43,350 nt of DNA from SIG480 sp045649265 (GTDB lineage: Bacteria > Bacillota > Clostridia > Oscillospirales > JAAYXM01), in assembly GCA_045649265.1 (NCBI GenBank), contig JAZRPO010000050.1:1-43350 (forward strand). Direction: 5' to 3'. The notes beneath the pieces are model-generated. The model ran no database searches. It was not told the origin of the DNA and worked only from the letters and a program-made list of their open reading frames with translations. The position numbers were made by a program, and so were the translations under genes. Of this stretch, positions 32,667 through 41,139 are shown piece by piece. The number at the start of each line of letters is the position of its first letter. Position 1 is the stretch's first letter.

Positions 32667-34674
32667 AATTGCAGAAACAGCCGGCTTTTGTTTTGGCGTT
32701 CGTCGTGCGGTAGACATTGCGGAGAAGCTGGGGCGTGACGGTAAAAAGGCTTGTACCCTCGGCTCTATAATACACAATGCGCACGTTGTCAGGTATCTTG
32801 AAGAGCTTGGAGTTCCGAGCGTTGATTATGTCTCGGAGATTCCGGAGGGCGCTCTTGCTATTATTCGTTCACACGGAGTCTCAGCGGAAATTTATGAAGA
32901 GCTTGAAAGAAACGGAACGGAATTTGTTGATGCTACATGCCCGTATGTTATGAGAATTCATAACATAGTGAAAGAAAAATCAGAGCAGGGCAGCGAGGTT
33001 ATTATAGTTGGAAAACGTGAGCATCCTGAGGTTTTGGGGATTGCCGGGCAGTGTAAAAATGCAGAAATTGTCGGAAGTGAAGAAGAAATTATTTCATTGC
33101 TTAAAAGACGCAAAGACCTTGAAATCAAGCCGATTTGCGTTGTTGCACAGACAACTGTCGGAAAAAAATTTTGGAAATTTTCTGTTAAAATGATAAAAAA
33201 AGTGTGTACAAATTGCGAAATATTTGATACAATATGTCTCGCGACCAGTAAACGTCAGGCTGAAGCCGCTTCGCTCGCTGCGGAGGCTGATGTTATGGTG
33301 GTTATCGGGGATAAGACAAGCTCGAATACAAATGAGCTCGTAGAGATATGCCGAGAGCATTGCCGGAGAGTGTTGCGAGTCGAAAGTGCTTCCGAGATTT
33401 CTCGTGAAAGCATTTCCGGTGCAGACTTAATTGGGGTAACAGCGGGCGCATCTACACCCGATTGGATAATTAAGGAGGTAAAAGGCAAGATGAGCGAAGA
33501 AATGAAGAACATTGAAGGAGAATCCTTTGAGGAGATGCTTCTCAGTTCACTCAAAACTTTTAATAATGGAGATAAGGTTGTCGGCGTTATAACTGCGGTT
33601 ACTCCGTCCGACATTCAGGTTGACCTTGGCGCTAAATACGCAGGGTATATTCCGGCTTCGGAAATCGGCGACAACACTTCAGATGTCTCCGAGTTTAAAG
33701 TCGGTGATGAGATTGAAGCATGTGTAGTAAGAGTAAATGACATTGAGGGTATAATCACTCTCTCAAAGCGTCGCCTTGACGCAATCAAGGGTTGGGATGA
33801 TGTCGAGGCAGCCCGTCAGGAAAAGACAATAGTCGAGGGTACTGTTGTTGACACGAACTCCGGCGGAATCATAGTTTCTGTTAGCGGATTGCGAGTATTC
33901 GTTCCAGCGTCGCAAACCGGCCTTCCCAGGGGAGCTGAAATGACAGATGCGCTCAAAAAGAAGGTCCAGCTCAGGATCAAAGAAGTTAACCGTCCGCGCC
34001 GTCGCATAGTTGGTTCAATCCGAGAGGTTGTTTTTGAAGCTCGCCGTGAGGCCACAGAACGCATTTGGAGCGAAATCGAAGTCGGTAAGGAATATAAGGG
34101 CGTTGTCCGCTCGCTTATGTCATACGGTGCATTTGTTGACATTGGCGGAGTTGACGGAATGGTTCATATTTCTGAAATGTCATGGACTCGCATCAACCAT
34201 CCGTCTGAAATTTTCAAAGAGGGCGATATTGTTGACGTTTTCGTAATCGCGCTCGATCCTGAAAAGAAGAAGATTTCCCTCGGCTATCGCAAAGCAGAGG
34301 ACAACCCGTGGACAAAGTTTACATCAGCATACAAGGTTGATGATGTTGCAAAGGTAAAGATTGTTAAGCTTATGCCGTTTGGTGCATTTGCACAGATTCT
34401 TCCGGGGGTTGACGGCCTTATCCATATTTCTCAGATTACAAACACCCACATCGCGCGTCCGGGCGACGTTCTCAAAGAAGGCGATGAGGTTGAGGCAAAG
34501 ATTATAAGCATTGACGAGGAAAACAAAAAGGTTTCTCTTTCTATGCGTGCTCTCATCCCGGGTGAAGAGAAAGCAACAGCTGCTGAAGAAAACGCAGAAG
34601 AAGCTGCCACAGCCGACGAGGTTGTTGCAACATCAGGCGAGGAAAACGATATTACTCCCGAGGATGCCGAATAA
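32653..34674 (+). CDS. ispH-rpsA: Bifunctional IspH (HMB-PP reductase) - ribosomal protein S1 fusion
   Basis: A 673-residue fusion. Residues 1-280 are IspH, the iron-sulfur enzyme that makes isopentenyl and dimethylallyl diphosphate from HMBPP. Its cluster ligands Cys13 (GFCFGV), Cys96 (DATCPYV) and Cys195 (TICLATSKRQ) are present, as are the conserved His41, His74 and His124 regions. Residues about 305-640 contain four S1 RNA-binding domains, the last two with SYGAFVDIGGVDGMVHISE and PFGAFAQILPGVDGLIHISQ. An acidic Ala/Glu-rich tail ends the protein. Such fusions are known in Clostridia. A separate translation start lies exactly between the parts (see 33472-33492). Confidence 0.96.
   Translation: MPKIKIAETAGFCFGVRRAVDIAEKLGRDGKKACTLGSIIHNAHVVRYLEELGVPSVDYVSEIPEGALAIIRSHGVSAEIYEELERNGTEFVDATCPYVMRIHNIVKEKSEQGSEVIIVGKREHPEVLGIAGQCKNAEIVGSEEEIISLLKRRKDLEIKPICVVAQTTVGKKFWKFSVKMIKKVCTNCEIFDTICLATSKRQAEAASLAAEADVMVVIGDKTSSNTNELVEICREHCRRVLRVESASEISRESISGADLIGVTAGASTPDWIIKEVKGKMSEEMKNIEGESFEEMLLSSLKTFNNGDKVVGVITAVTPSDIQVDLGAKYAGYIPASEIGDNTSDVSEFKVGDEIEACVVRVNDIEGIITLSKRRLDAIKGWDDVEAARQEKTIVEGTVVDTNSGGIIVSVSGLRVFVPASQTGLPRGAEMTDALKKKVQLRIKEVNRPRRRIVGSIREVVFEARREATERIWSEIEVGKEYKGVVRSLMSYGAFVDIGGVDGMVHISEMSWTRINHPSEIFKEGDIVDVFVIALDPEKKKISLGYRKAEDNPWTKFTSAYKVDDVAKVKIVKLMPFGAFAQILPGVDGLIHISQITNTHIARPGDVLKEGDEVEAKIISIDEENKKVSLSMRALIPGEEKATAAEENAEEAATADEVVATSGEENDITPEDAE
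33472..33492 (+). promoter_or_regulatory. Internal ribosome binding site and ATG at the IspH/S1 junction
   Basis: TAAGGAGGT (33471-33479) is a full complement of the 16S rRNA 3' end. It lies 11 nt before in-frame ATG 33490, codon 280 of the fusion, exactly where the IspH domain ends. Initiation here would yield a 394-residue S1-only protein. Confidence 0.7.
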
Positions 34675-34683
34675 TTAGAAGTG

Positions 34684-34720
34684 AAAAGGGCTGATGTTTA
34701 GACATCGGCTCTTTTTAGTT
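34684..34720 (+). terminator. Terminator after ispH-rpsA
   Basis: AAAGGGCTGATGT and ACATCGGCTCTTT form a stem with a TTAG loop, followed by T residues. Confidence 0.88.
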
Positions 34721-34755
34721 TTTATAATAAGAATTGTTAAATTTTTATGATATGT

Positions 34756-34784
34756 TTGACTTTGAAGTGACAAGAGCATAAAAT
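34756..34784 (+). promoter_or_regulatory. Promoter of the ABC exporter pair
   Basis: TTGACT (34756-34761), 17 nt, TAAAAT (34779-34784), about 34 nt before the first start codon. Confidence 0.75.
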
Positions 34785-34818
34785 ATTAAATGTGTAAAAA
34801 TCATCTCAGGAGGAAGAT

Positions 34819-36546
34819 ATGCTCAAAAAACTTTTATCTTGTGTCGGAAAGTATAAAAAACCGGCAATTCTTTCGCCGTTATTTATAACCTGTGAGGTGG
34901 TTATAGAAATCTTCATCCCGCTCCTGATGTCAAAGATTATTGATATCGGAATAAATGGAGGAGGCGGAATCCCTTATATCCTGAAGACAGGAGGGCTTAT
35001 GGTCGTTATGTCCATATTCTCTCTTTTGTTCGGTGTGCTTTCCGGGCGCTTTGCATCAGTTGCAAGTACCGGATTTGCGAAGAATGTCAGAGTAAAAATG
35101 TTTGATAAAATTCAGGACTTTTCGTTTAAAAATGTTGATAAGTTTTCAACCTCATCACTTGTTACAAGAATGACAACAGACGTAACTTTTTTGCAGAATG
35201 CATTTATGATGGTTATACGGATGATGGTTCGCTCTCCGATAATGCTCGTAAGCGCCACCGTGCTTGCTTTCTCCATTAATGCACGCCTTTCGTGCATATT
35301 TCTTATCGCAATCCCGATTCTTGCAGCGGCACTTATTACAATATCGATAAAAGCATTTCCGAGGTTCAAGGAAATGTTCTTAAAGTATGACGATATGAAC
35401 TCTGCCGTTCAGGAAAGCCTTGTGGCAATCCGTGTTGTTAAAGCGTTTGACAGAGGCGAATATGAAAATGAAAAGTTTGCAGATGCGGCTCAAAAGCTTT
35501 GCAATGCTCAGCGCCGTGCTGAACGTGTGCTTATTCTGAATATGCCGATTATGCAGCTTGTTATGTATTCGTGCATACTTACTGTCTTGTGGTTTGGCGG
35601 AAATCTGATTGCAGTGGGTAATATGCTGACGGGCGAGCTCCTGAGCTTTATAAGCTATATCTCACAGATTCTTATGTCGCTTATGGGGCTTTCAATGTGC
35701 TTTGTAAGTATTGTTATGTCAAGAGCATCAATTGTCCGAGTTTGTGAAGTTCTTGAAGAGGAGCCGGATATTAAAGCTGTTCCGGATGGAAAACAAACTG
35801 TTGCAAACGGCGAAATTTCTTTTGAGAATGTCAGCTTTTCATATTCAGGAAATTTGAATAATATGACGCTTGTTGACCTTGATTTTAAGATATCGTCAGG
35901 CGAAACGATAGGAGTAATAGGAGGTACCGGATCTGGTAAGACATCGCTTGTCCAGCTTATTCCGCGTCTTTATGATGTTACAGAGGGCAGCGTAAAGGTG
36001 GGCGGTTGTGATGTTCGGGAATATAATATAGAGTCGCTCAGGGATGCTGTTGCAATGGTTTTGCAGAACAATGTCCTGTTTTCGGGAACAATCGCAGAGA
36101 ATTTGCGCTGGGGAAATGCTGAGGCTACTGATGAAGAGCTCAAAGCCGCTTGCCGATGCGCCGCCGCTCACGACTTTATCGCTTCTTTTCCGGACGGATA
36201 TCAAACCGTTCTCGGTCAGGGTGGCGTAAATTTGTCCGGTGGGCAAAAACAGAGGCTCTGCATCGCTCGTGCGCTTTTGAAAAAACCGAAAATCATCATT
36301 CTTGATGACAGTACAAGCGCAGTTGATACCGCAACTGACAGGAAAATCCGCACTATGTTCAGAACTGAGCTTTCGGATACAACTAAAATCATTATTGCAC
36401 AAAGAATTTCTTCAATAAGCGATGCCGACAGGATAATTGTCCTTGATGATGGAAAAATAAACGCAATCGGAACGCATAAAGAGCTTCTCAAAACCAATGA
36501 AATCTATAAAGAGGTTTACGAGTCCCAGCAGAAAGGAGATGAGTAG
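34819..36546 (+). CDS. Heterodimeric ABC exporter, subunit 1 (degenerate NBD)
   Basis: A 575-residue half-transporter with six membrane helices (1-320) fused to an ATPase domain (about 335-570). Walker A is GGTGSGKTS and the signature is LSGGQKQR. Walker B continues LDDSTSAVD, where Asp497 replaces the usual catalytic glutamate. In known heterodimeric exporters such as TM287/288 and BmrCD, one subunit has the same kind of substitution and forms the weak ATP site. ATG 34819 follows AGGAGG. The partner gene begins 1 nt after the stop. Likely substrates are drugs or lipids. Confidence 0.92.
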   Translation: MLKKLLSCVGKYKKPAILSPLFITCEVVIEIFIPLLMSKIIDIGINGGGGIPYILKTGGLMVVMSIFSLLFGVLSGRFASVASTGFAKNVRVKMFDKIQDFSFKNVDKFSTSSLVTRMTTDVTFLQNAFMMVIRMMVRSPIMLVSATVLAFSINARLSCIFLIAIPILAAALITISIKAFPRFKEMFLKYDDMNSAVQESLVAIRVVKAFDRGEYENEKFADAAQKLCNAQRRAERVLILNMPIMQLVMYSCILTVLWFGGNLIAVGNMLTGELLSFISYISQILMSLMGLSMCFVSIVMSRASIVRVCEVLEEEPDIKAVPDGKQTVANGEISFENVSFSYSGNLNNMTLVDLDFKISSGETIGVIGGTGSGKTSLVQLIPRLYDVTEGSVKVGGCDVREYNIESLRDAVAMVLQNNVLFSGTIAENLRWGNAEATDEELKAACRCAAAHDFIASFPDGYQTVLGQGGVNLSGGQKQRLCIARALLKKPKIIILDDSTSAVDTATDRKIRTMFRTELSDTTKIIIAQRISSISDADRIIVLDDGKINAIGTHKELLKTNEIYKEVYESQQKGDE

Positions 36547-36547
36547 G

Positions 36548-38443
36548 ATGGCTCATGCTAGACCTGTCGGGCGTCCTCCTCGCGGAGGAATGCAGAAACC
36601 GAAGAATATAGGAAAAACCATACTCCGCATTCTCAGTTATATGCAGGGGCAGAAAAAGAAACTCGTTTTAGTATTTTTGGGCATCCTGTTAAGCTCTTCT
36701 GCCGGGGTTGCCGGAACGTACTTTTTAAAGCCGATATTCAATAGCATTGAGGCGGGGTTAAAGGCAGGTGTATTTAAACCAATATCTATTTTGCCGGGAA
36801 TTTTGTCCATGGCGGCTGTCTATATTATCGGAGCAGCGGGAGCATATATGTACAATAGGCTTATGCTTGATATATCGACAAACACTTTGAGGAAAATCAG
36901 GGTCGATATGTTTACAAGGCTTCAGAGCCTGCCGATAAGGTATTACGATACACGTTCACACGGTGAAACGATGAGTCGCTTCACAAATGATACGGACACA
37001 TTGCGAGAGATGCTCAGTCACGGTATTCCGCAGATGTTTTCATCCTGTGTGACTATAACAGGCGTCTTTTTGATGATGCTTATTTTAAGCCCGATTCTTA
37101 CACTCCTTATAGTAGTTATGCTCTCAATCATCATTTTCGCAGTCAGGAAAATCGGCGGTCAGAGTGCGAAGTATTTTAAACGCCAGCAGGGTGCGCTTGC
37201 CTCGGTTAACGGCTACATCGAAGAAATGGTAGAGGGTCAGAAGGTGGTAAAGGTCTTTTGTCACGAGAACGAGGCGAAAGAGCGGTTTGCTGAAATCAGT
37301 GAGGACCTTTTCCATGCTGCATCAAGTGCGAACACATGCGCAAACATTCTCGGACCTATAACAAATAACTTTTCGTATATAAATTACGCGATGACCGCAG
37401 CGGCAGGTGCAACGCTTGCGGTTGTGGGTGTAATGGATATTGGGTCAGTTGCATCCTTTTTACAATACACCCGTTCGTTTTTTCAGCCCATAACCCAAAT
37501 TACTCAGATTTTCAATTCAATCTTAAACGCTCTTGCAGGAGCTGAGCGGATTTTTGAGCTTATTGACGAAACTCCGGAAAATGATGATGGGGATGTAAGT
37601 CTGGTTTATGCCGTGAGAAAAGAAGACGGTGCTTTGTGCGAAAGCGAGAAGCGAACAGGGCTTTGGGCTTGGAAGGTTCCTGCCGAGAACGGATTTGAAT
37701 ATGTTGAGGTTTGCGGAGATGTGAGGTTCAATGACCTTGTTTTCGGATATATACCGGAGAAAACTGTGCTAAAAGGAATTTCCTTATATGCAAAGCCGGG
37801 GCAGAAAATAGCATTTGTCGGTTCAACCGGGGCGGGAAAGACGACGATAACAAACCTCATAAATCGCTTCTATGACGTTCCCGAGGGAATGATAACGTAT
37901 GACGGCATAAATATAAACAGAATAAGAAAGAACGACCTTCGCAGGTCTCTAGGAATGGTGTTGCAGGATACACATCTCTTCACCGGAACGGTTGCTGATA
38001 ATATTCGTTACGGTAAACTCGATGCAACAGACGAAGAAATTGAGGCAGCAGCGCGGATTGCAAATGCTCACTCCTTTATTACGCATCTTCCGCAGGGGTA
38101 TGATACGATACTTACCTCTGACGGTGTAAATTTAAGCCAGGGCCAACGCCAGCTCATAGCTATTGCAAGAGCGGCGGTAGCAGACCCACCCGTGCTTATT
38201 CTCGATGAGGCGACAAGCTCCATAGATACCCGCACCGAGGCTCTCATCGAAAAGGGAATGGACTCTCTTATGGAGGGCAGGACAGTTTTTGTAATTGCTC
38301 ACAGGCTTTCGACGGTCAGAAATTCAAATGCGATAATGGTTATTGAAAACGGCGAAATAATTGAGCGCGGAACGCACGCTGACCTTATCGCTCAGGGCGG
38401 AAGATATTTTAAACTTTATACAGGAATGTTCGAATTGGAATAA
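36548..38443 (+). CDS. Heterodimeric ABC exporter, subunit 2 (canonical Walker B)
   Basis: A 631-residue half-transporter. A basic, proline-rich cytoplasmic start (HARPVGRPPRGGM) precedes six helices (about 35-330). Between them and the ATPase is an added segment (about 345-395) containing the WAWKVPAENGFEYVEV stretch, common in clostridial members of this pair. Walker A is GSTGAGKTT and Walker B LDEATSS with catalytic Glu554. Its signature reads LSQGQRQL instead of LSGGQ. ATG 36548 follows AAAGGAG; longer in-frame starts lie inside the partner gene. It should pair with subunit 1 to make one consensus and one degenerate ATP site. Confidence 0.93.
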   Translation: MAHARPVGRPPRGGMQKPKNIGKTILRILSYMQGQKKKLVLVFLGILLSSSAGVAGTYFLKPIFNSIEAGLKAGVFKPISILPGILSMAAVYIIGAAGAYMYNRLMLDISTNTLRKIRVDMFTRLQSLPIRYYDTRSHGETMSRFTNDTDTLREMLSHGIPQMFSSCVTITGVFLMMLILSPILTLLIVVMLSIIIFAVRKIGGQSAKYFKRQQGALASVNGYIEEMVEGQKVVKVFCHENEAKERFAEISEDLFHAASSANTCANILGPITNNFSYINYAMTAAAGATLAVVGVMDIGSVASFLQYTRSFFQPITQITQIFNSILNALAGAERIFELIDETPENDDGDVSLVYAVRKEDGALCESEKRTGLWAWKVPAENGFEYVEVCGDVRFNDLVFGYIPEKTVLKGISLYAKPGQKIAFVGSTGAGKTTITNLINRFYDVPEGMITYDGININRIRKNDLRRSLGMVLQDTHLFTGTVADNIRYGKLDATDEEIEAAARIANAHSFITHLPQGYDTILTSDGVNLSQGQRQLIAIARAAVADPPVLILDEATSSIDTRTEALIEKGMDSLMEGRTVFVIAHRLSTVRNSNAIMVIENGEIIERGTHADLIAQGGRYFKLYTGMFELE

Positions 38444-38467
38444 AATTAAAAAAATATAAAAAAAGGC

Positions 38468-38497
38468 TTGACCTGACTGCTGAATATGTGATACAAT
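38468..38497 (+). promoter_or_regulatory. Promoter of rpmG-secE-nusG
   Basis: TTGACC (38468-38473), 18 nt, TACAAT (38492-38497). The leader before rpmG is about 130 nt. It contains a TAGG/CCTA pairing and the small hairpin AGCC-GAAA-GGCT (38587-38598); no known leader family is recognised. Confidence 0.72.
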
Positions 38498-38635
38498 CTA
38501 TATTACCTGTGAAAGGTTTATTTGTTGTGCTCTTTTTGTAGGGCCATAAATTTAACCTACGTGGTAAAAAAACAAAGTTTCCGCGAAGCCGAAAGGCTGT
38601 CAGGGAGGCAAAATATTCTTTGGAGGCCGTTATTT

Positions 38636-38785
38636 ATGAGAACAAAAATCACTCTCGTTTGCACAGAATGCAAGCGCAGAAACTACGACACAATGAAAGA
38701 AAAGAAAAACACCCCGGACAGACTTGAAATGCGTAAGCATTGCCCGTTCTGTCGCAAGCATACTCTTCACAGAGAATCCAAGTAA
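38636..38785 (+). CDS. rpmG: 50S ribosomal protein L33
   Basis: A 49-residue ribosomal protein of the large subunit near the E site. The sequence MRTKITLVCTECKRRNY followed by a second CPFC pair gives the four zinc-binding cysteines (CxxC ... CxxC), so this is the zinc-type L33. GGAGG lies 9 nt before ATG 38636. It starts the standard L33-SecE-NusG series. Confidence 0.96.
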   Translation: MRTKITLVCTECKRRNYDTMKEKKNTPDRLEMRKHCPFCRKHTLHRESK

Positions 38786-38831
38786 TACAGGTTTTTCTTT
38801 TATGAATTACAAATGAAAGGGTGTGCTCTGA

Positions 38832-39032
38832 ATGTCGGAGAAGAAAAAACGCAGCATCGCTGCATGGTTCCGTGAAATGAAAAGTGAGCTCAAAAAGGTT
38901 GTATGGCCGTCGGCAAATCAGGTATACAAGAACACCTGCATAGTTCTGGTTGTTTGTGCAATCTTTGCGATTATAACAGGTATTATGGACCTTGTGCTCA
39001 ATTCCGGTATCGGATTTCTCCTTAACCTTTAA
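38832..39032 (+). CDS. secE: Preprotein translocase subunit SecE
   Basis: A 66-residue essential subunit of the SecYEG protein-export channel. It has the short Gram-positive form: an amphipathic basic helix (AWFREMKSELKKVVWPS) followed by one membrane helix (about 34-58). It sits between rpmG and nusG, the standard order. Confidence 0.96.
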   Translation: MSEKKKRSIAAWFREMKSELKKVVWPSANQVYKNTCIVLVVCAIFAIITGIMDLVLNSGIGFLLNL

Positions 39033-39055
39033 TTAATAAGTGGAGGAATCATCAT

Positions 39056-39583
39056 ATGGCAGGAAATGCTAAGTGGTATGTTATTCACACATACTCGGGC
39101 TACGAGAATAAAGTAGCCGCTACAATTGAAAAAGCAGTAGAGAACAGAAAATTGCATGACCTCATCTGCGCTGTTAACGTTCCTGTCGAGACTGTCGTTG
39201 AAGTCAAAGACGGAAAACGTAAGGAAGTTGAGCGCAAAATCTTCCCGGGGTATGTCCTCGTGAAGATGGTTATGACGGACGAAAGCTGGCACGTTGTTCG
39301 GAATACCCGCGGTGTCACAGGCTTTGTAGGTCCGGCAAGCAAACCTGTCCCTTTAAGTGACGAGGAGGTTGAAAACCTCGGCGTAGAGAAGCACGAGCTT
39401 GTTATAAACTACAAGGTCGGCGACAATGTCAGGATTATTGAAGGTGCACTTGAAGACTTTATCGGAGTTGTCGATGAAATCGAGCTTGATAAAAACAAAA
39501 TTCGCGTCATCGTTTCAATGTTCGGAAGAGAAACTCCGGTCGAGCTTGAGCCTGACCAGGTTGAATCAGCTTCTGAGGAATAG
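39056..39583 (+). CDS. nusG: Transcription termination/antitermination factor NusG
   Basis: A 175-residue elongation factor that binds RNA polymerase and modulates pausing, termination and coupling. The NGN domain (5-105) begins AKWYVIHTYSGYENKV and includes FPGYVLVKM and the VRNTRGVTGFVG block. The KOW domain (about 120-172) is VGDNVRIIEGALEDFIGVV. GTGGAGG precedes ATG 39056. Confidence 0.97.
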   Translation: MAGNAKWYVIHTYSGYENKVAATIEKAVENRKLHDLICAVNVPVETVVEVKDGKRKEVERKIFPGYVLVKMVMTDESWHVVRNTRGVTGFVGPASKPVPLSDEEVENLGVEKHELVINYKVGDNVRIIEGALEDFIGVVDEIELDKNKIRVIVSMFGRETPVELEPDQVESASEE

Positions 39584-39740
39584 GCTTGTATTTATTTCGT
39601 ATGCAAGCGCATTGTGCGCTTTTTGCATAGCCCGGGCAAAATGTCCGGCGTGGGAGGTGTCCTCGCATAAAGGCGGAAGAGGCTTCTTAATTTCGCCTGC
39701 GCAGTTGATGCCGCCATTTACCACATTTTATTAAGGAGGT
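39584..39740 (+). promoter_or_regulatory. Structured leader of rplK-rplA with attenuator-like hairpin
   Basis: The gap between nusG and rplK holds several hairpins. AAGCGCA-TTG-TGCGCTT (39605-39621) followed by TTT resembles a terminator. GGCGGAA with TTTCGCC (39673-39697) and a C/G-rich element near 39629-39650 follow. Ribosomal protein L1 represses L11-L1 mRNA through a leader in other bacteria; whether this RNA does the same is unproven. Confidence 0.5.
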
Positions 39741-39748
39741 GCGATATC

Positions 39749-40174
39749 ATGGCACAGAAAGTAGTAGGATTTATTAAGCTTCAGATTCCGGCAGGTAAGG
39801 CAACTCCGGCACCCCCTGTTGGTCCGGCTCTCGGTCAGCACGGTGTTAATATCGTCCAGTTTACGAAGGAGTTCAACGAGCGTACAAAGAACGACATCGG
39901 ACTTATCATTCCGGTTGTTATTACGGTTTATGCAGACCGTTCGTTCTCATTCATCACAAAAACACCGCCGGCATCAGTTCTTATTAAAAAGGCTTGCAAA
40001 ATCGAAAGTGGTTCAGGTGTTCCAAACAAGACAAAGGTCGCTAAGATTAGCAAGGAAGATCTCAGAAAGATTGCAGAGATTAAGGCTCCTGACCTTAACG
40101 CTGCATCAGTTGAAACTGCAATGAGCATGATTGCAGGAACATGCAGAAGCATGGGAATCACGGTTGAGGAATAA
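39749..40174 (+). CDS. rplK: 50S ribosomal protein L11
   Basis: A 141-residue protein of the GTPase-associated centre. Typical blocks are the proline-rich LQIPAGKATPAPPVGPALGQHGVNI and the C-terminal RNA-binding GTCRSMGI region. AAGGAGGTG precedes ATG 39749. It is followed by rplA. Confidence 0.98.
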   Translation: MAQKVVGFIKLQIPAGKATPAPPVGPALGQHGVNIVQFTKEFNERTKNDIGLIIPVVITVYADRSFSFITKTPPASVLIKKACKIESGSGVPNKTKVAKISKEDLRKIAEIKAPDLNAASVETAMSMIAGTCRSMGITVEE

Positions 40175-40255
40175 TCCTTAAATCGTAAGGTGCATTACTT
40201 ACGTGGGAGGGCTTTTGATGTAAAGCCCGAAAACTACCACAAGGAGGTTAATACA

Positions 40256-40951
40256 ATGCGTAGAGGAAAAAAGTATATCGAAAGCGCTAAGCTTGTTGAC
40301 CGTGCAACTCAGTATGAGCCTGAGGAAGCATTTGAAATAATGGGCAAGTTTGGCAAAGCAAAATTTGATGAGACAGTTGAGCTTCACGTTAAGCTCGGTG
40401 TTGACTCCCGTCATGCTGATCAGCAGGTTCGCGGTGCGGTAGTTCTTCCGCACGGAACAGGTAAGACCGTCCGCGTTTGCGTATTTGCAAAGGGCGATAA
40501 GGCGAAGGAAGCTGAAGCGGCAGGCGCTGAGGTTGTCGGTGCAGAGGACCTTGTCGCAAGAATTCAGAACGAGAATTTCTTTGATTTCGACATAGTCGTT
40601 GCAACTCCTGATATGATGGGCCTTGTAGGTCGTCTTGGTAAGGTTTTGGGTCCGAAGGGCCTTATGCCGAACCCCAAGGCAGGAACAGTTACAATGGATG
40701 TTGTTAAGGCAATCGCAGAGCTCAAGGCAGGTAAGATTGAGTACCGTCTCGATAAGACAAATATCATTCACTGCCCGATTGGTAAGGTTTCTTTCGGAAC
40801 AGAGAAGCTTTCTGATAACTTCAACACAATTGTTGGTGCTATCGTCAAGGCTCGTCCGGCAGCTGCAAAGGGTACTTACATCCGCTCCTGTGTTGTTACA
40901 TCAACAATGGGCCCGGGAATCAAAGTCAACGTTGCAAAATTGCTCGGTTAA
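40256..40951 (+). CDS. rplA: 50S ribosomal protein L1
   Basis: A 231-residue protein of the L1 stalk and, in many bacteria, a translational repressor of its own operon. It shows the LGPKGLMPNPKAGTVT hallmark (about 126-141) and the GKVSFG and TSTMGPG.KV C-terminal blocks. ATG 40256 follows AAGGAGG; an upstream in-frame ATG at 40190 is less likely. The stop codon lies inside the palindrome that overlaps the L10 promoter. Confidence 0.98.
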   Translation: MRRGKKYIESAKLVDRATQYEPEEAFEIMGKFGKAKFDETVELHVKLGVDSRHADQQVRGAVVLPHGTGKTVRVCVFAKGDKAKEAEAAGAEVVGAEDLVARIQNENFFDFDIVVATPDMMGLVGRLGKVLGPKGLMPNPKAGTVTMDVVKAIAELKAGKIEYRLDKTNIIHCPIGKVSFGTEKLSDNFNTIVGAIVKARPAAAKGTYIRSCVVTSTMGPGIKVNVAKLLG

Positions 40952-40976
40952 TTTTTCTTGACAATCAAGAAAAATT
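40950..40976. repeat. Perfect 12-bp palindrome over the rplJ promoter
   Basis: AATTTTTCTTGA, a CAA centre, then TCAAGAAAAATT. It covers the -35 element and most of the spacer of the rplJ promoter and touches the rplA stop codon. It may be a weak rplA terminator or an operator. Confidence 0.8.
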
Positions 40977-40986
40977 CTGGTATAAT
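40958..40986 (+). promoter_or_regulatory. Consensus promoter of rplJ-rplL
   Basis: TTGACA (40958-40963), 17 nt, TATAAT (40981-40986), an exact match to the sigma-A consensus with ideal spacing. Confidence 0.93.
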
Positions 40987-40992
40987 CCATAT

Positions 40993-41112
40993 TGCGTCTT
41001 AAGACAGCAGGTAGCGTAAGTGTAAATCCTGCCGAGGAAGCAGATTATTAAATCACATAACTTGTGTTTGTAATTTGTTCACCCATGCGTCTTAAAGCGC
41101 ATGGGTTTTTCC
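40993..41112 (+). ncRNA. Ribosomal protein L10 leader with terminator
   Basis: The leader holds the conserved GCAGGTAGCG and AATCCTGCCGAGG segments that form the L10(L12)4-binding site. A terminator stem CCCATGCG/CGCATGGG (41082-41105) plus TTTTT follows. Excess L10-L7/L12 complex is known to bind this leader type and reduce rplJL expression. Confidence 0.88.
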
Positions 41113-41139
41113 ATTAAATTCAAACGGAGGTGAAACAAT

